This document shows positions 38,681 through 51,556 of a stretch of DNA of 64,000 bases, piece after piece. The translations under genes and the position numbers were made by a program. The notes under the pieces are model-generated. The model saw only the letters and a program-made list of their open reading frames with translations. It was not told the origin of the DNA and searched no databases. This DNA comes from Letharia columbiana (Eukaryota > Ascomycota > Lecanoromycetes > Lecanorales > Parmeliaceae): assembly GCF_014066305.1 (NCBI RefSeq), contig NW_023501095.1:179001-243000 (forward strand), read 5' to 3'. Position 1 is the first letter of the stretch. Each line of letters starts with the position of its first letter.

Positions 38681-41600
38681 TAGAGTTTATTATATCTATC
38701 GAAGATATTATAATAAATTAGAAATATATCGCTATTATTAAAAAGTAATTAAAATTAAAAAATTATCGAGATATATAAGTCTTTTTAAACTTTATTAATT
38801 TCTATCGACGATTTATTTATAGCTATTTTAATATAATAGCGCTATTTACTAACTTACTTAAAGAAAGTAAGAATAATAAGAAATCTAAATTATTAGAGTA
38901 AATAGATAACGCGGAGCTAGCGTTTTAATAGCTTCGAAGCATTTTTATAACCGCGCTATTTCTATACTACTACGATTTAAATTTGAAGTTACATCTTAAG
39001 ATCGATACTTTTAACTTCGATATAGAGACTATACTTTTATAATCGAATAAGAATAGCTATTAATAATTAGTAGTATTTTAATTTAGAAAAATAATTTCTA
39101 TAAAGTAAAATTATAAGATTTATAATTAAGAGTTACTCGCTATTATAATATCTATAAAATAATAACGTTACTATCTAAAAGATAATACGTTTTATATTAA
39201 GATTTTAATAAATTATAATAATCTTAAAAGCTTTATAAAGTAGAAGAAATTAAATTTTAGATAAACTCGTTAGACGCTAAAGTTAGCTACTTATAACTTT
39301 AAGATTTTTTATTAAATAGATAAATTAAACTCTATTAATTCGCTATCGCGGCGCCTCGATTATAAGAGAATTTTATTATTAAATATTAAACTTTTACTAA
39401 TATTATAAAATAAGCTTATATTTTAAACTAGTAATAAATAGTTATAAAGAAATAAAAAGCTTATAGCGGCTATAGCGTCTATATTTCGTATTATTAATAT
39501 TTAAATAATTATTTCTAGAAGAAAGCTTAAGATCGTATAAGAGATTACTTATAACGTATTTTAAAGATTAATAAAAATATTAATTCGAGATTTATAAGTC
39601 TATAATAATTAAGTAAGCTCTTTTCGAACTAATATTAATAAATTAATAATTAAGCGTCGCGTATATAGTTAAATATAGATCTTAGATTTCGAGAAATTAT
39701 TAAAATATAATAGTCGCCTTTATATCTCTAGAAATAAGATCTTAAAAAAAGAGCTTATTAGTAAATATTATAATAATTCGTTATTAGAATACTTTAGTAC
39801 TATAAAGATATATAAGCTATTTACTTATAAATACTATTAAAATAAAAGTCTAAAGTAAGTTATTAATTATATTAAGATATATAACATTTATTAGCGAACT
39901 AAAGCTCTATAATATCGCTTATATAGCGAATTAAACTCGCTTTTTATCGCTATTAAATTATAAAAGAAAATTTCTATAAACTTTATTATCGACTTATTAG
40001 CGAGTAAGTATAAGAATATTATCTATAATACTATTCTAGTTATAATAAATCGATTTATAAAAATAATAAGATATATTTCTATATCTACTATAATTAATAT
40101 CGCTTAGCTAGCGAAAGTATTTTATTTCGAAATAGTATATCGCTATAGTATATTAAACGATATTATTAATAATAGAGACTCTATATTTATTAATAGCTTC
40201 TAATTCGCTATTTACTTTTATTTTAAAATTAAGCGATATCTAAGTATCGCCTTTTACTTATAAATCGATAAATAGATTAAGTAATAAAATTAGATATTAG
40301 AATACTTCTTACGCGTATTCGCTAATAATAAGTAAAATATTTAAACGAAATAACTATTAATAATAAAGTTCGCTTATATAAACAATTAATATTCCTTTAT
40401 TGAAATAATATTATTCTTTCTAATATATAAATATTATTCTAAAATTTATTAAGAGATCGAGAATAACTTTATCGAGAAGGAGATATTCGCTATAAATAAT
40501 AGAATAAAGAAGTTATAAGTATTAAGGAATAAGATAATAAAGCGCTTTTATAGTATTATTATAGCTTAGTTTAAATATTATAATAAAACGTATTAGCCTT
40601 AAAGCTATAAGATAAATAATTTAATAATATTAATAATTAAGAATCTAAAGTAGAAATGTCTAAGTAAGAAATTATTTTATAAATTTATAAGATTATTTTA
40701 AATTATAGATAAGATAGAGGCGTAGATATATTATCTACTTCTACTCTCGACGTATAAAATCTATAATATCTTTTATATATTATTACTTAAGTCTTATTAT
40801 CTTTATAATTATAATAACGTAGTAAAAGTCTTTATATAAACTCTTAATCTTATTAATAACGATAAGCTTTAAAAGATTAAAGAAATTATTAATAAAATTA
40901 AGTATAAGAAAGATATCTAATATAAAGTTAAATAAATTAATTAGAGTAAAGAGTATAATTAATAGTTATTAGATAATAAACTTATTAATATTAATAAGCT
41001 AATCTAAGTCTATAAATAGACGAATAATAAGCGAAAGTATTAAGTAATAAATAATAAGTCTCTTATTACTAAAGAGCTTAATTAATTATATAAATTAACG
41101 GCGAGTAAGTAAAGATAATAAAATTAAATATAACTATTAATTAGATTAGATATATTTCTAGATAATACTTATACTACGCGCGTACTTCTCTATACTTACT
41201 ATTATTAAAATATAAATTAATAAAATAATTATATTATTTAACTATCTACTAAACTCTACTATAAAAAAAGTTTATTATATTAAAGTATATATTATTAATA
41301 TAAATATATTTTTACTTAGAGTAGTTATTAAAGAACTATCTAAGGATCTTATATTAACGCTATTACTAAAAAAAGATCGCTATTTAAGTATTCTCCGCTA
41401 TCTTAGCGTTAAAGATCGAGTTAAGTTTATCGACTTAATTCTTTAATAAGAAGATAATTAAAGTATAGTCTTCGAGTTAATATCTATCGATATTCGTTAT
41501 ATATCGATAAAGGCTCTTAAGCTTCTTCTTTAGTAACTCGTTTATTTCCTTTAATTTCTCTATATACTTATATATTATTATAAGCTAATCTTAGAGATTT

Positions 41601-42862
41601 ATAATTATAATAGAAACGATCGAAGTTATTACTATTATATATTTCTATAATTTATATTATTAAGTAATCTTCTTATCGAGCTTAGCTCGTTAATAAGATA
41701 GCTTTCAAGATTATTTAGCGCGACGATAGCGCTATATTAATTTTCTTATCTATATTTAAAGATATAGAAGAATTTTAATATAGCGATTAATATCGCGTTT
41801 TTTAATCTTATAATTATTATAAAGAGAAGACTTATCTTAAATATATAAATCGTTATCTTAATAAAAGTAAGTTCTATATAGTAAATTAGATATTAGAACT
41901 TATTAGTAGATATATATATAAAGTAATAATAATAGAAATAGTTAAGAGTTAATAATCGCGTTTATAAAGCGACTATATACTTACTATTAAAGTTATTATT
42001 ATTATTAAAAAAGAATACTATAAAATTATTAATCTACGTATCGACGCGATTAATAATAATAAGATATTTATAATAAAGAGAAGTAGATTACTAGTATAAT
42101 AAGATATACTATACTTATATTAATATTAATATTAATATTATAGCGCTAAAGTAAGTACTTATAAAAGAGATATTAGAAGTTATAAAGAATAAAAATAAAT
42201 AATTTAAAAGAGATTTTTATATTCTTTATTATAGTACTAATATTAATAAATAATACTTAGTAATATAGATAATAATAACGCGATAATATTTTACTACTAT
42301 CTATAAAACCGCGTTATCTAACTATTATTATTATTTCTACTATTATTAATTAATAATTAAAAACGTTATCGCGAACGCGTCGCTCTATTAATTACTTTCT
42401 TCGAATTTCTATAATAAAGATTATTACTACGTTACTTCGCTATAAATATAATACGTTATAAAAACGACGTTATCTATAGAGAAACTCTTCTTTCTTCTTT
42501 TATCTATTAAATTTTCGAGATTTTATTATAAATTTTTAAATCTAATATTATTTATTATAAAGGCTATTAACTAGCGCTATAGAAACGCCGATACTAAATA
42601 TATCGACTTACTATAAATTATTATTAATTAATATTATAAAAGTAATATTATTCTCGAAGATAATATTAATATTATTATATAATATATTAGTTACGCGCCT
42701 ATAGCGTATAAGAATTAATTCTATCGCGTTATTAAAATAATATTATAACCTTAATAGATTAACTCTTTTCTCTTATTTTTCTACTAGAATTTAAAGATTT
42801 TTTAATAAACGTTCTATTTTTACTTAGACGTCTGAGAATTAGAGTCTAGAAGAAAAGATAAT

Positions 42863-43137
42863 TATTAAATTTAATATATTATAGACCTTAATACTACTTA
42901 TATTAAGACGTCGACATCGTATATACTATATTAGAGTTTCTTTTAGAATCTAGTTTTAATAATATATCTTATATATCTAGAAGCTTAACGAATATAGATT
43001 TACTTCGTATACCTCGAAGTTTTAGTATTTCTTAGAGATTAATTCTACTATTAAATATACTATTAAACTTTATAACGATACTACGTCTTTTATAGTTAAT
43101 ATTCGCTAGCTAACTACTAGTAGACTACGCCCTTATA
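42863..43137 (+). repeat. 3' LTR of Gypsy copy B
   Basis: 275 bases, TATTAAATTTAAT to CGCCCTTATA, followed by ATAAT. Confidence 0.9.
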
Positions 43138-43142
43138 ATAAT

Positions 43143-43510
43143 TTAAATAAGAGTATTTAAATAATAAAACTCTCTAATACTCTTTAATTATTTAATTTAA
43201 AAATCGCGATAGTTTAATAGTATAATCTTTTAAAAATAATAATAAATTTTACTTTCTTATCTTAATTAAGCGTTTTATAAATATAGATATAACGCTAATA
43301 AGAGTCTTTCGCTCTATTAATCTAGATACTAATTAGAAAGAGTAATAGAATATTTAAATAAATAGAAGAGTAGTATAGCTATTATAGAAAAATAAAAAGA
43401 TATATAACTACTACTTAATATTAAATAATCTAAAGAATCTCGATAATAAGATTTTAAATAGAAATATATAAAGAGAGATAGTTTATTTTTAAATATATAA
43501 TAATACTATA
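43143..43510. repeat. LTR-like repeat C, right copy, second part
   Basis: Matches 32488-32851 (TTAAATAAGAGTATT...ATATATAATAATA). Shared blocks include TATTATAGAAAAATAAAAAG and ACTACTACTTAATATTAAAT. The right edge is approximate. Confidence 0.65.
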
Positions 43511-46500
43511 TTATCTTTTTAAATACGCTATTTATAAGTATACTCGATTATTCTAAAGCTTCTATACTATTTTAATATATAATTATAATTTAATATTAAA
43601 TAACTTATAAGGCCTAGATAAAAAGATTTTAAATAAGAAAGTCGAATAAAAAATATTTAATTTAAGAATTAATATTTATAATAGATATAAGAATAATAAT
43701 ATAAGTAAAGAAGTAAAAGATAAGATAATTTAGATATATAATAAATAGAGAGATTAGAGAAGATATATATTATTCTTAAATAGATATTTTAAATATTTAA
43801 ATAATATATAGTATAGTTTAACTTCGTATTATATTATTCGACTTCAACTATTTAACTTAATTATTAATTAATCTCTTAAATAGATAGAATAAATAATATA
43901 ATAAGATTTATTAAATAAAGGTTAGTCTATAAGATCTATTTTCAAATTAGAATCTCTATTAATTCTATAATATTCTTTCTAATATATCCTCCTCTAGAAT
44001 TATTTTATTTCTTTTAAAATTCTATAATTTAATTAATCTTAGATATAAAATATAAGTCTTTATAAGTTAGCGTCGCGTTATTTTTATCTATTCTATCTAA
44101 ATCGTTCTACGCTAACGTTAATTTAAGAATCTAAATAATATTAATTATCTCACGCGATTTAATAATAGAAGAGTCTAATTATAAAAAGATTTATTTCTTT
44201 TTAAAATAAGAGATAAAAAAGAGATATCTAATTAGAAGCGCGTTTAATATTTTCTATAACTAAATAAAGCTTAACGAAATCTTTAAATAATTAAAGAACG
44301 TCTTCTTAAGAGTCTTTACGCCTAGTATTCTAAAGAAATAATTAAGTAATTACGAATTAAATATAATTATAAAAATTAATTATATATATATATAAATTTA
44401 TAAATATAGATAATTAAATAAATAACTTATCTTTATTAATAACGTTAATTTTATATTATAATTATATATCTTTAATTAAGCTAGTTTCTATATATATTTA
44501 AGAAGAATTATAATTAATATATTAATATTACTTTTTAATATTATTAAGACTTAGATACTAATTCGCGTTATAATAAATAATATTAATTTCGATATATTTA
44601 TAAACGTATTAAAAGAAAATAAAGTATATAACGCTATAATAGATCGAATTATATATTATATTAATAATAAAGATATTAAGATTAATTATTCTCGAAAGTT
44701 TAAGATAATTATATTATCGATATATAAGCGAGGTTAGAATTCTATATTTTTTATAGTTAAAGAATATTAGACGAGTAAGTATTTATTTTTTATATATATT
44801 TATTATTATTAATACGCGAAGAGATTATTCGTTTTAAGAAAAGAAAAAGATAGCGAAGATATTAAGAGAAATATATAAAGTAATATAATAGCTCGAGTTA
44901 ATTATTCTCGCTATTAGCGAAAGAATTTAAAGTTGTAATATATATATATATAAAAAATAGTTAGATATTTATACTATAATTATTATATTCTTTAAAGCTT
45001 AATTAGTTTCGAGAAATTCTATAATATAAAGAGTTTATCTTATTAAAATAATCTATAATCTTTACTTTCTCTAAATATCTTTTTATACTTTATATAATAT
45101 AAAATCTTTATCTTTAATATAACTAGCGTTTTATATTATTTAATAATATTAAACTTAAATAACTTTTAAAAAGTTTATTAATATAAGTTTTCTTTATAGA
45201 CTATATTCTAATAAGCTTCGATTAAAAAAAATATATAATCTTTATTAAATAGAGAGAGATAATATAAAAAGCGTTAAAGCTAATATTTAACCTCTATATT
45301 TTATTAATAGAGATTATAAAAAAGCGGTATTAATTATAGTAGAAATATACTATTATATATAAAATAGCTTCGAATTATTAAAAAGAATTATATATTATCT
45401 TTAATAGTTATAAAGTCTATAATAATATTATTATTAATAATTATATAAATTATAATTTTATATATAGCGCTATTTAAGAGATAAAATATATTATTAATAT
45501 ATCGAAGTAATTATTATCGATAAATATTTATATTAAAAGATTTATAGTTATATATACTAAAATATATATTATTTATAAAAAAATACTTAAAAATAAAAAA
45601 GTAAATAAGAAAGTATAATTAGAGTAATAATATTTAATAATAAATAATAATTAATTTAATGTTAATTATTAATAGAAAATTTATTTAATTCAAATAGAGA
45701 TTATTAGCGAAAACGTTATTTAGTTTAAATAGAGTATTTAAATTAAATAAATAGTCGAATTTAAATAGAGATTCGACGCGCTTTAATTTAAATAAGTTAA
45801 AAATACGCTAATTAATAGCCCCCCTTTTTAAGTTAATAACTTCTCTTTATCCTTTTATTTTTTTATTTATTTAAATATATTTACTTTTATATTTTATTTA
45901 TTATCATTTTTAATATTTAATATTAATTTTATTCTAACTTTTAATAACGATAAAAGATTTATAATACTTCGTATTCTACTAAGTAAATTTACTACGTTCG
46001 AATTATAGAGATTATAAAAACTTTAAAGTAAAACGCGAAAAAGAGAATAGCGATAAAGAGAGTTAAAAATATTAGAAGAGAGAAGAAAGCTAAGAAGATA
46101 GAAAATATAAATTATAATCTACTTATTCGCGAAGATATTATTAACTATATATTAATAAAAAGCGAGTAAAATAAAGAAGATTAATAAGAGAAAAAGATGC
46201 GTTAAAGAATATAAATAGATAGATCTTAGATCGCCTAAACGCTATAAAATATATAAGCTTAAGAAGAATATATATATAGTATTTAATTACGACGGTAATA
46301 AATTCTTAAATAACTCTATTAGTTTATAGAAGATAAAGAAATTATTAATAATTATAATTATTATATATAATAAAGCTTCTCTTAATATTAATAATATTCT
46401 CTTAATTTTATATACTATTATAAATATTAGAAAAGATTTCTCTTTTAAAGTTAAAGATAAAGACGAAGATCGTAAACTCGATATATTCTTATTTAATTTA

Positions 46501-49500
46501 TATCTTTTATTAAGTTAATATCTTAATAGAAAGCGATAGAAAGACTTTTATTTAAATCTTAATTGAGTATTAAGATTATTAAATCTAGAATAAAAAATAA
46601 TAATATTAATTATTAATTAATTAGTTTTAAAATTAAGTAATATTAGTATAAACTAGCTAATATAAATTATAGAATTTAAAATAATTCTTATTAGCGACGA
46701 AGAATTAGAATTAATAAAGCGAAATAAGAATATACTATATAACTAAATATCTAGATTAATAAATATATATTAAGTTAAGATAAAAAATAATTCGTTAAAA
46801 GAAGCCGCCTTTATAATAATAAAGTTAAGATATTTTATATAAAGCTTCGATATAAGAATAAGTATATATTTTAAATATAGTAGAATAATAACTAAATCGC
46901 TATAGATAATTCGATATTAAAAAGTATTATATTAAATAGAGTCGTTAAGCGCTATTATATCGAAGCCGCGTTATTAATATATAGCTTATTTAAGCCTCTC
47001 GCTAATACGCTTATTAAATAAAATAAGAGAATTTAGAGCTTTATTAGTATTTTTAATAATATCGAATTATATATTATCGATAGATTAAAATAAAGAAAGA
47101 TATATAGATTATACTTTATAAGATAACTTAAATAAAGATAATCGTTAGATCGCGCTTTAAGATAATTTAATATAATGAGAAGAGCGCGATTATAATATTA
47201 AGAAAGAGTATCTTAATATATTCGAGATAATAAGAGTTATCTTACTTATAATAATTATAATTAACGAAAATTTTAAATATCTAAATCTTTAAGAGCTAAG
47301 TCTTTAATTAAAGTATTATATTAATATATTTAATTAAATAATAATTAAAATATAAAGAGATTAGAGATAATAACTCTATAAAAATACTCGATCTATACGA
47401 AATATTAATAATTAATTTATAAGTTTTAAGGCGAGAAAGATATTAATATTCTTAATTAATTATTATTATTAATACTTTAAGCTCTTTCTAATAAGAATAT
47501 AACTTTTCGATTATATAAACGATTTTCGTTTAACTCTAATAAAGAAAATTCGAGATATTATTTAATCTTATCTTAAGGTCTATATAACGTTATCGCTCGA
47601 AGATTTAAAGACGATAGTTAGCGACTTATTAGTCGATCTTTAATTTATATATTAAGATTTATAAAATAAATAGAATATAGTATATTTTATAAAACTTAGA
47701 TTAATCGACTTTTTTAGCTAATAGTCTCTAAAATAAGAGATACTTCTTATTCTAATTAATAGTTATATTATTATATAAAATTTTCTTTTATAATAAGAGA
47801 GTATCTCTCGAATTTAAGTAAAGAAGTAAATATCTTTAATTATTCTTATTTAATAATATTATAGTTCTTATAATAACCGCCTTTTATTATAATCTAAAGA
47901 ATTATAATTCTAAATATTTTTATATTAAAAGATAAGATAGTAAGAAAGTCGAAGATAAGCTCTTTACTATTATTTTACTACTTATATAATCATAATACTT
48001 TTTAGAAATATACGAGTATATTAAGAAGTTCTAGAGAGATATAAAATAATAGAAAAGACTTATTATATACCATATATTACGATAATATATTTTAAAGATA
48101 TATCTTAGATTAATAAGAAAGATATAAAAACCCTCTAAATTAAATAACTTATATAAGAATTCGCTAAATAATATTATCGAGAAATTAAACTTCGTAAATA
48201 TCTTAAGAAAAATTATACTAAGGTTCGCTAATACTAAATTATTTAAGAGATTAAATTTAAATCTAATCGAAGATAATAAGGGAATCTCGCGGGTTATTAA
48301 GGAATAATTAATATATAAAATAATTAAATAGAAAGGAACCGGTTTAATAAATAATAACTAGAACTTAAATCTCTCTAAACTCGAAATATAAATACTTCGC
48401 GTCTTGATAAGTAGAGAGGATAAATAAAAAAAATTAAACTTTAATATATTATCTATAGCTTTATTATAGCGGATAAGAGAAGAGATAGTCTATAAAGAGA
48501 ATAAGTATTTATAGATTAATAAAGTTATATTAAATAGAGAGGAATAATATAAAGAATATATAGCGTAGTAAATAGAATAGAGAGGATTAATCTCTTTATC
48601 TGCTAGGCGAATTAAATAAGAATTAATAAAGAATTAAGCACCGCTATAGCGCTTAAAATTTTAATTATTTAAGAATCTATATCTTAAAGATTATAAATAT
48701 TATTAATATTGCGATAAGATATCGCGATAAATCTTAAATCGATAACTTTTATTAGATATCTAGAGATATTAAATCTAATTCGAATTAAATACTTTAGAGA
48801 CGTCGTTATAATCGATAATATCGTTTAATTCGAATACGCTATAAATATTAATATTATTAGCGAAATTAGTTAATCTAGAATTTTTTTAAATATTTTTTTA
48901 ATTAATAATATTATTTAACTTAAATAATCTCGAAAATCTTCTTAATATATATTTAATTAGTCGAATTAAACTTTTAATAAATATTATTATTATTAATAAT
49001 ATTATTTAACTCGAATAATCTAAAAAATCTATCTTATATATAGTCCCTCGAATTTTTAGATATATACTATTAAATTAATAGCTTATAGTCGCTTTAAAAT
49101 CTAATTAACTCGAATAAATATTATCTTAGCTTATTAAACGCGAAGTTTACTATATTTAATTACTAAACTAATAAAAAGAATTAAATATAAATAAAGTCTA
49201 CTTAATAGATTAAATTATATTAAATTATACTTATAGTATAAATCCGGCGAAAATTATACGAAAAGAAACTTTTTAGATTTATAGATATAGTCTATTAAAT
49301 AATATCTAATTCTCGCTTAATAAGAAGATCTAAAAGTATCTTCGCTTCTATTTTACAAATATATCTATTAAGCAATTAATCGATTAAATATATATTTTAT
49401 AATTTCTTCTTATATTATATAATTTAATAATAAGTATATAATATTAACTAGTCTTTAAGATTAGATATTTCTTACTCTAAAATCTCATCTCTTAATAAAG

Positions 49501-50702
49501 AGTTTCTCTATTAAAATCTAGCTAAATAATTTAAAATAATAGTAGAATTATAGAGAAAAAGATTTATTTCTCGCTATTTAAATATAATAATTAATCTAAT
49601 AAAGATTCGATTATAAATTACTTAAAAATTAGTTAAAAAATCGAGTTTTAAATAATTATCGCTAGCTTAACGTATTATAATATTAATTATCTCGATATAT
49701 TAATATTTAAATAGCTAAAAGATATCTATATTTAATAACTAATATAGATATAAAGAGTATAGAAGTAAATAGAATAAAATATTATTATTATTCTTTATAT
49801 ATTTAAATACTTCTCTTATAAGATAATTACTATAGTTATTAAATAATAATAATCTATATATTTTTATATATCTTCTCTTCGTATAATAATCGAAATACTT
49901 AATCTAAATCTTATATAAATTATCGTTTATATATTCGAAATTACTAATATCTTATAAAGTATCGAGATTAAGGCTCTCTTAAAATCAATTATTAAGATAT
50001 TATTTTTTAGCTAAAATTAGTATTATTAAGGGAAGCGTATAATTTAAGTTATTAATATACTCGATTAACGTAATATACTCTCTATTATTTATATTCGTTT
50101 AATAAAGTAAAAGTTCTCTTTCTTTTATAATAATTTATTAACTCTTATCTATCTTAATTTAAAATCTAATTTTATTAAAGTTATAAATATTCTTTATTTA
50201 TACTTTAAACTCTTAATAAATATTTTAAAAATATTAAAACTAATTCTAGATAGCTTCTAATTTATATATATTCTTTTATTAAAATATTAAAAACTTTTAT
50301 TTATATATCTTATACTAAGAATTACGCCTTAAAAATCGCGTAGACTAATAATTATTTATATATTTAATAAGGCTAAGACGCTCGCGAAGTATAGAGTTTA
50401 TAGCTTTTTTAAGTATTAAACGACGATAAGATATTTCTAATTTATCGAGCTATTATATATATTAATAAAGAGTCTATTTTTTATAATCTATAAGCGTATA
50501 AGAGTAGTTATCTTTAAGGGAGATTCTATTATAGCGATTTAGAAGCTAATCGTAAAGTATGTTAAATTTAATAATTAATCGAGTAACTTTAAACTTTATT
50601 TCGAAGATAATAATAGCTAAGATCTTCTAAATATATTTCTAAATAACGATATATAAGTTAGATATAGTTGTGGTTGTGGTAGATAGGTGGGGGATGGATG
50701 GT
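43511..50702. other. RIP-degraded repeat DNA up to the right inverted repeat
   Basis: About 7.2 kb without an assignable gene. A 92-base direct duplication lies at about 48895-49030, with AATATTATTTAACT twice. C-rich spots such as AATAGCCCCCC at about 45818 survive. Coding-like stretches at 44.5-47.5 kb could not be matched to a transposase with confidence. If the 46 kb island had its own transposase, this or the left 600 bases are where it could lie. Confidence 0.4.
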
Positions 50703-50783
50703 TTAAATTATTGAAAAATTTCGTATTGTGGTGGCCTTGGCATTAAGGTGGCCCATACAAAGTGTAGCGTGTTCCCATACGAT
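50703..50783 (-). repeat. Right terminal inverted repeat of the 46 kb island
   Basis: Reverse complement of 4444-4524, 70 of 81 positions identical, followed by TA (50784-50785). It marks an abrupt change from AT-rich island to ordinary DNA. Confidence 0.75.
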
Positions 50784-50851
50784 TATCGCACTTTCGTTTC
50801 CCCGGCGGACAAAGTCCACTCTGCTCGTATGCGACTCGGATATTTCCAATC

Positions 50852-51405
50852 CGTACGGCGTCGCGGTATACTTTCACTGAAATGATAAATCCATTTATGA
50901 TACTATCAAAGTATCTATGCTTCTAATAAAACGATGAATCTATTCATGATCCTATCCAAGTATGCTTCCACTGAAATGACATTCGTACAGCGTCGCGGGA
51001 TACTTCCACTGAAACGATGAATCCATTCATGATGCTATCGAAGTATGCTTCCACTGAAATAATGAATCCACTTATAATACTATCGAAGTATGCTTCCACT
51101 GAAATGACATTCGTACAGCGTCGCGGTATGCTTCCACTGAAATGATGTATCCATTCATGATGTTATCGAAGTATGCTTCCACTGAAATGATGAATTTATT
51201 CATGATGCTATCGAAGTACCTGTATGCTTCCACTGAAATGAGAATCCATTCATGATCCTATCGAAGTATGCTTCCACTGAAACGACATCCGTACAGCGTC
51301 GCGGTATGCTTCGGATGAAATGATGAATCCATTCATGATGTTATCGAAGTATGCTTCCACTGAAATGATGAATTTATTCATGATGCTATCGAAATATGCT
51401 ATGCG
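50852..51405. repeat. Minisatellite of two alternating unit types
   Basis: About ten units built from TATGCTTCCACTGAAATGA. One type (about 45 bases) continues with GATGAATCCATTCATGATG and CTATCGAAG; the other (about 38 bases) continues with CATTCGTACAGCGTCGCGG. The first type contains the near-palindrome ATGAATCCATTCAT. CA and TG are plentiful, so it is not RIP-mutated. The 67-codon minus-strand frame in it merely reflects the repeat. Confidence 0.85.
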
Positions 51406-51441
51406 CGTGACGATACAAGATACAGCTACCGACGCTGGTGG

Positions 51442-51498
51442 GAAGTGATTCAACGACGGGGAAGTGATTCAACGACGGGGAAGTGATTCAACGACGGA
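51442..51498. repeat. 19 bp tandem triplication
   Basis: GAAGTGATTCAACGACGGG starts at 51442, 51461 and 51480, an exact 19-base period, ending about 60 bases from the stop codon of the minus-strand gene at 51557. Confidence 0.9.
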
Positions 51499-51556
51499 GA
51501 ATGCCCGGAAACTTTAGAACGACACCTCCCTCACGTTGGACCGACTCATCCGGCTC

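Larger units (their letters stand above)
36015..43137 (+). mobile_element. Ty3/Gypsy retrotransposon copy B (RIP-inactivated, full length)
   Basis: Full-length partner of copy A, 7123 bp, colinear with it at an offset of about 29,885 until the insertion in A. LTRs of 275 bp at 36015-36289 and 42863-43137; target duplication GTAAT (36010-36014) and ATAAT (43138-43142), both derivable from GTAAC in the uninterrupted repeat C. RT signature YLDNILIY at 38539-38562; integrase core at about 39,970-40,440. Ends read TATTA...TATA, so the TG...CA termini are mutated. No intact frame. It is inserted in the right LTR of element C. Confidence 0.92.
4444..50783. mobile_element. 46.3 kb TIR-bounded, RIP-mutated AT-rich island
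   Basis: The two 81 bp inverted ends and TA flanks define one insertion. Its content is almost entirely A and T with C retained mainly before G or T; CA and TG are nearly missing, so ATG codons are scarce and no long frame survives outside 13.1-14.6 kb. Most of the length is accounted for by nested retroelements, tandem arrays and unclassified repeats. The simplest reading is a DNA transposon that became a landing pad for other elements. A single giant element carrying cargo is possible but cannot be tested, since the genes are destroyed. No transposase could be recognised. Confidence 0.55.

Noticed and set aside
44500..45600. Possible Mutator-like transposase remnant
   Set aside because: A loosely coding rhythm with NRDYKKA resembled one MULE block, but the other blocks and the zinc/CRWH pattern were missing.
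4444..50783. Starship-type giant element
   Set aside because: Starships carry a captain tyrosine recombinase near one end and short ends; here the ends are 81 bp inverted repeats with TA, and no such gene is visible. RIP damage prevents full exclusion.
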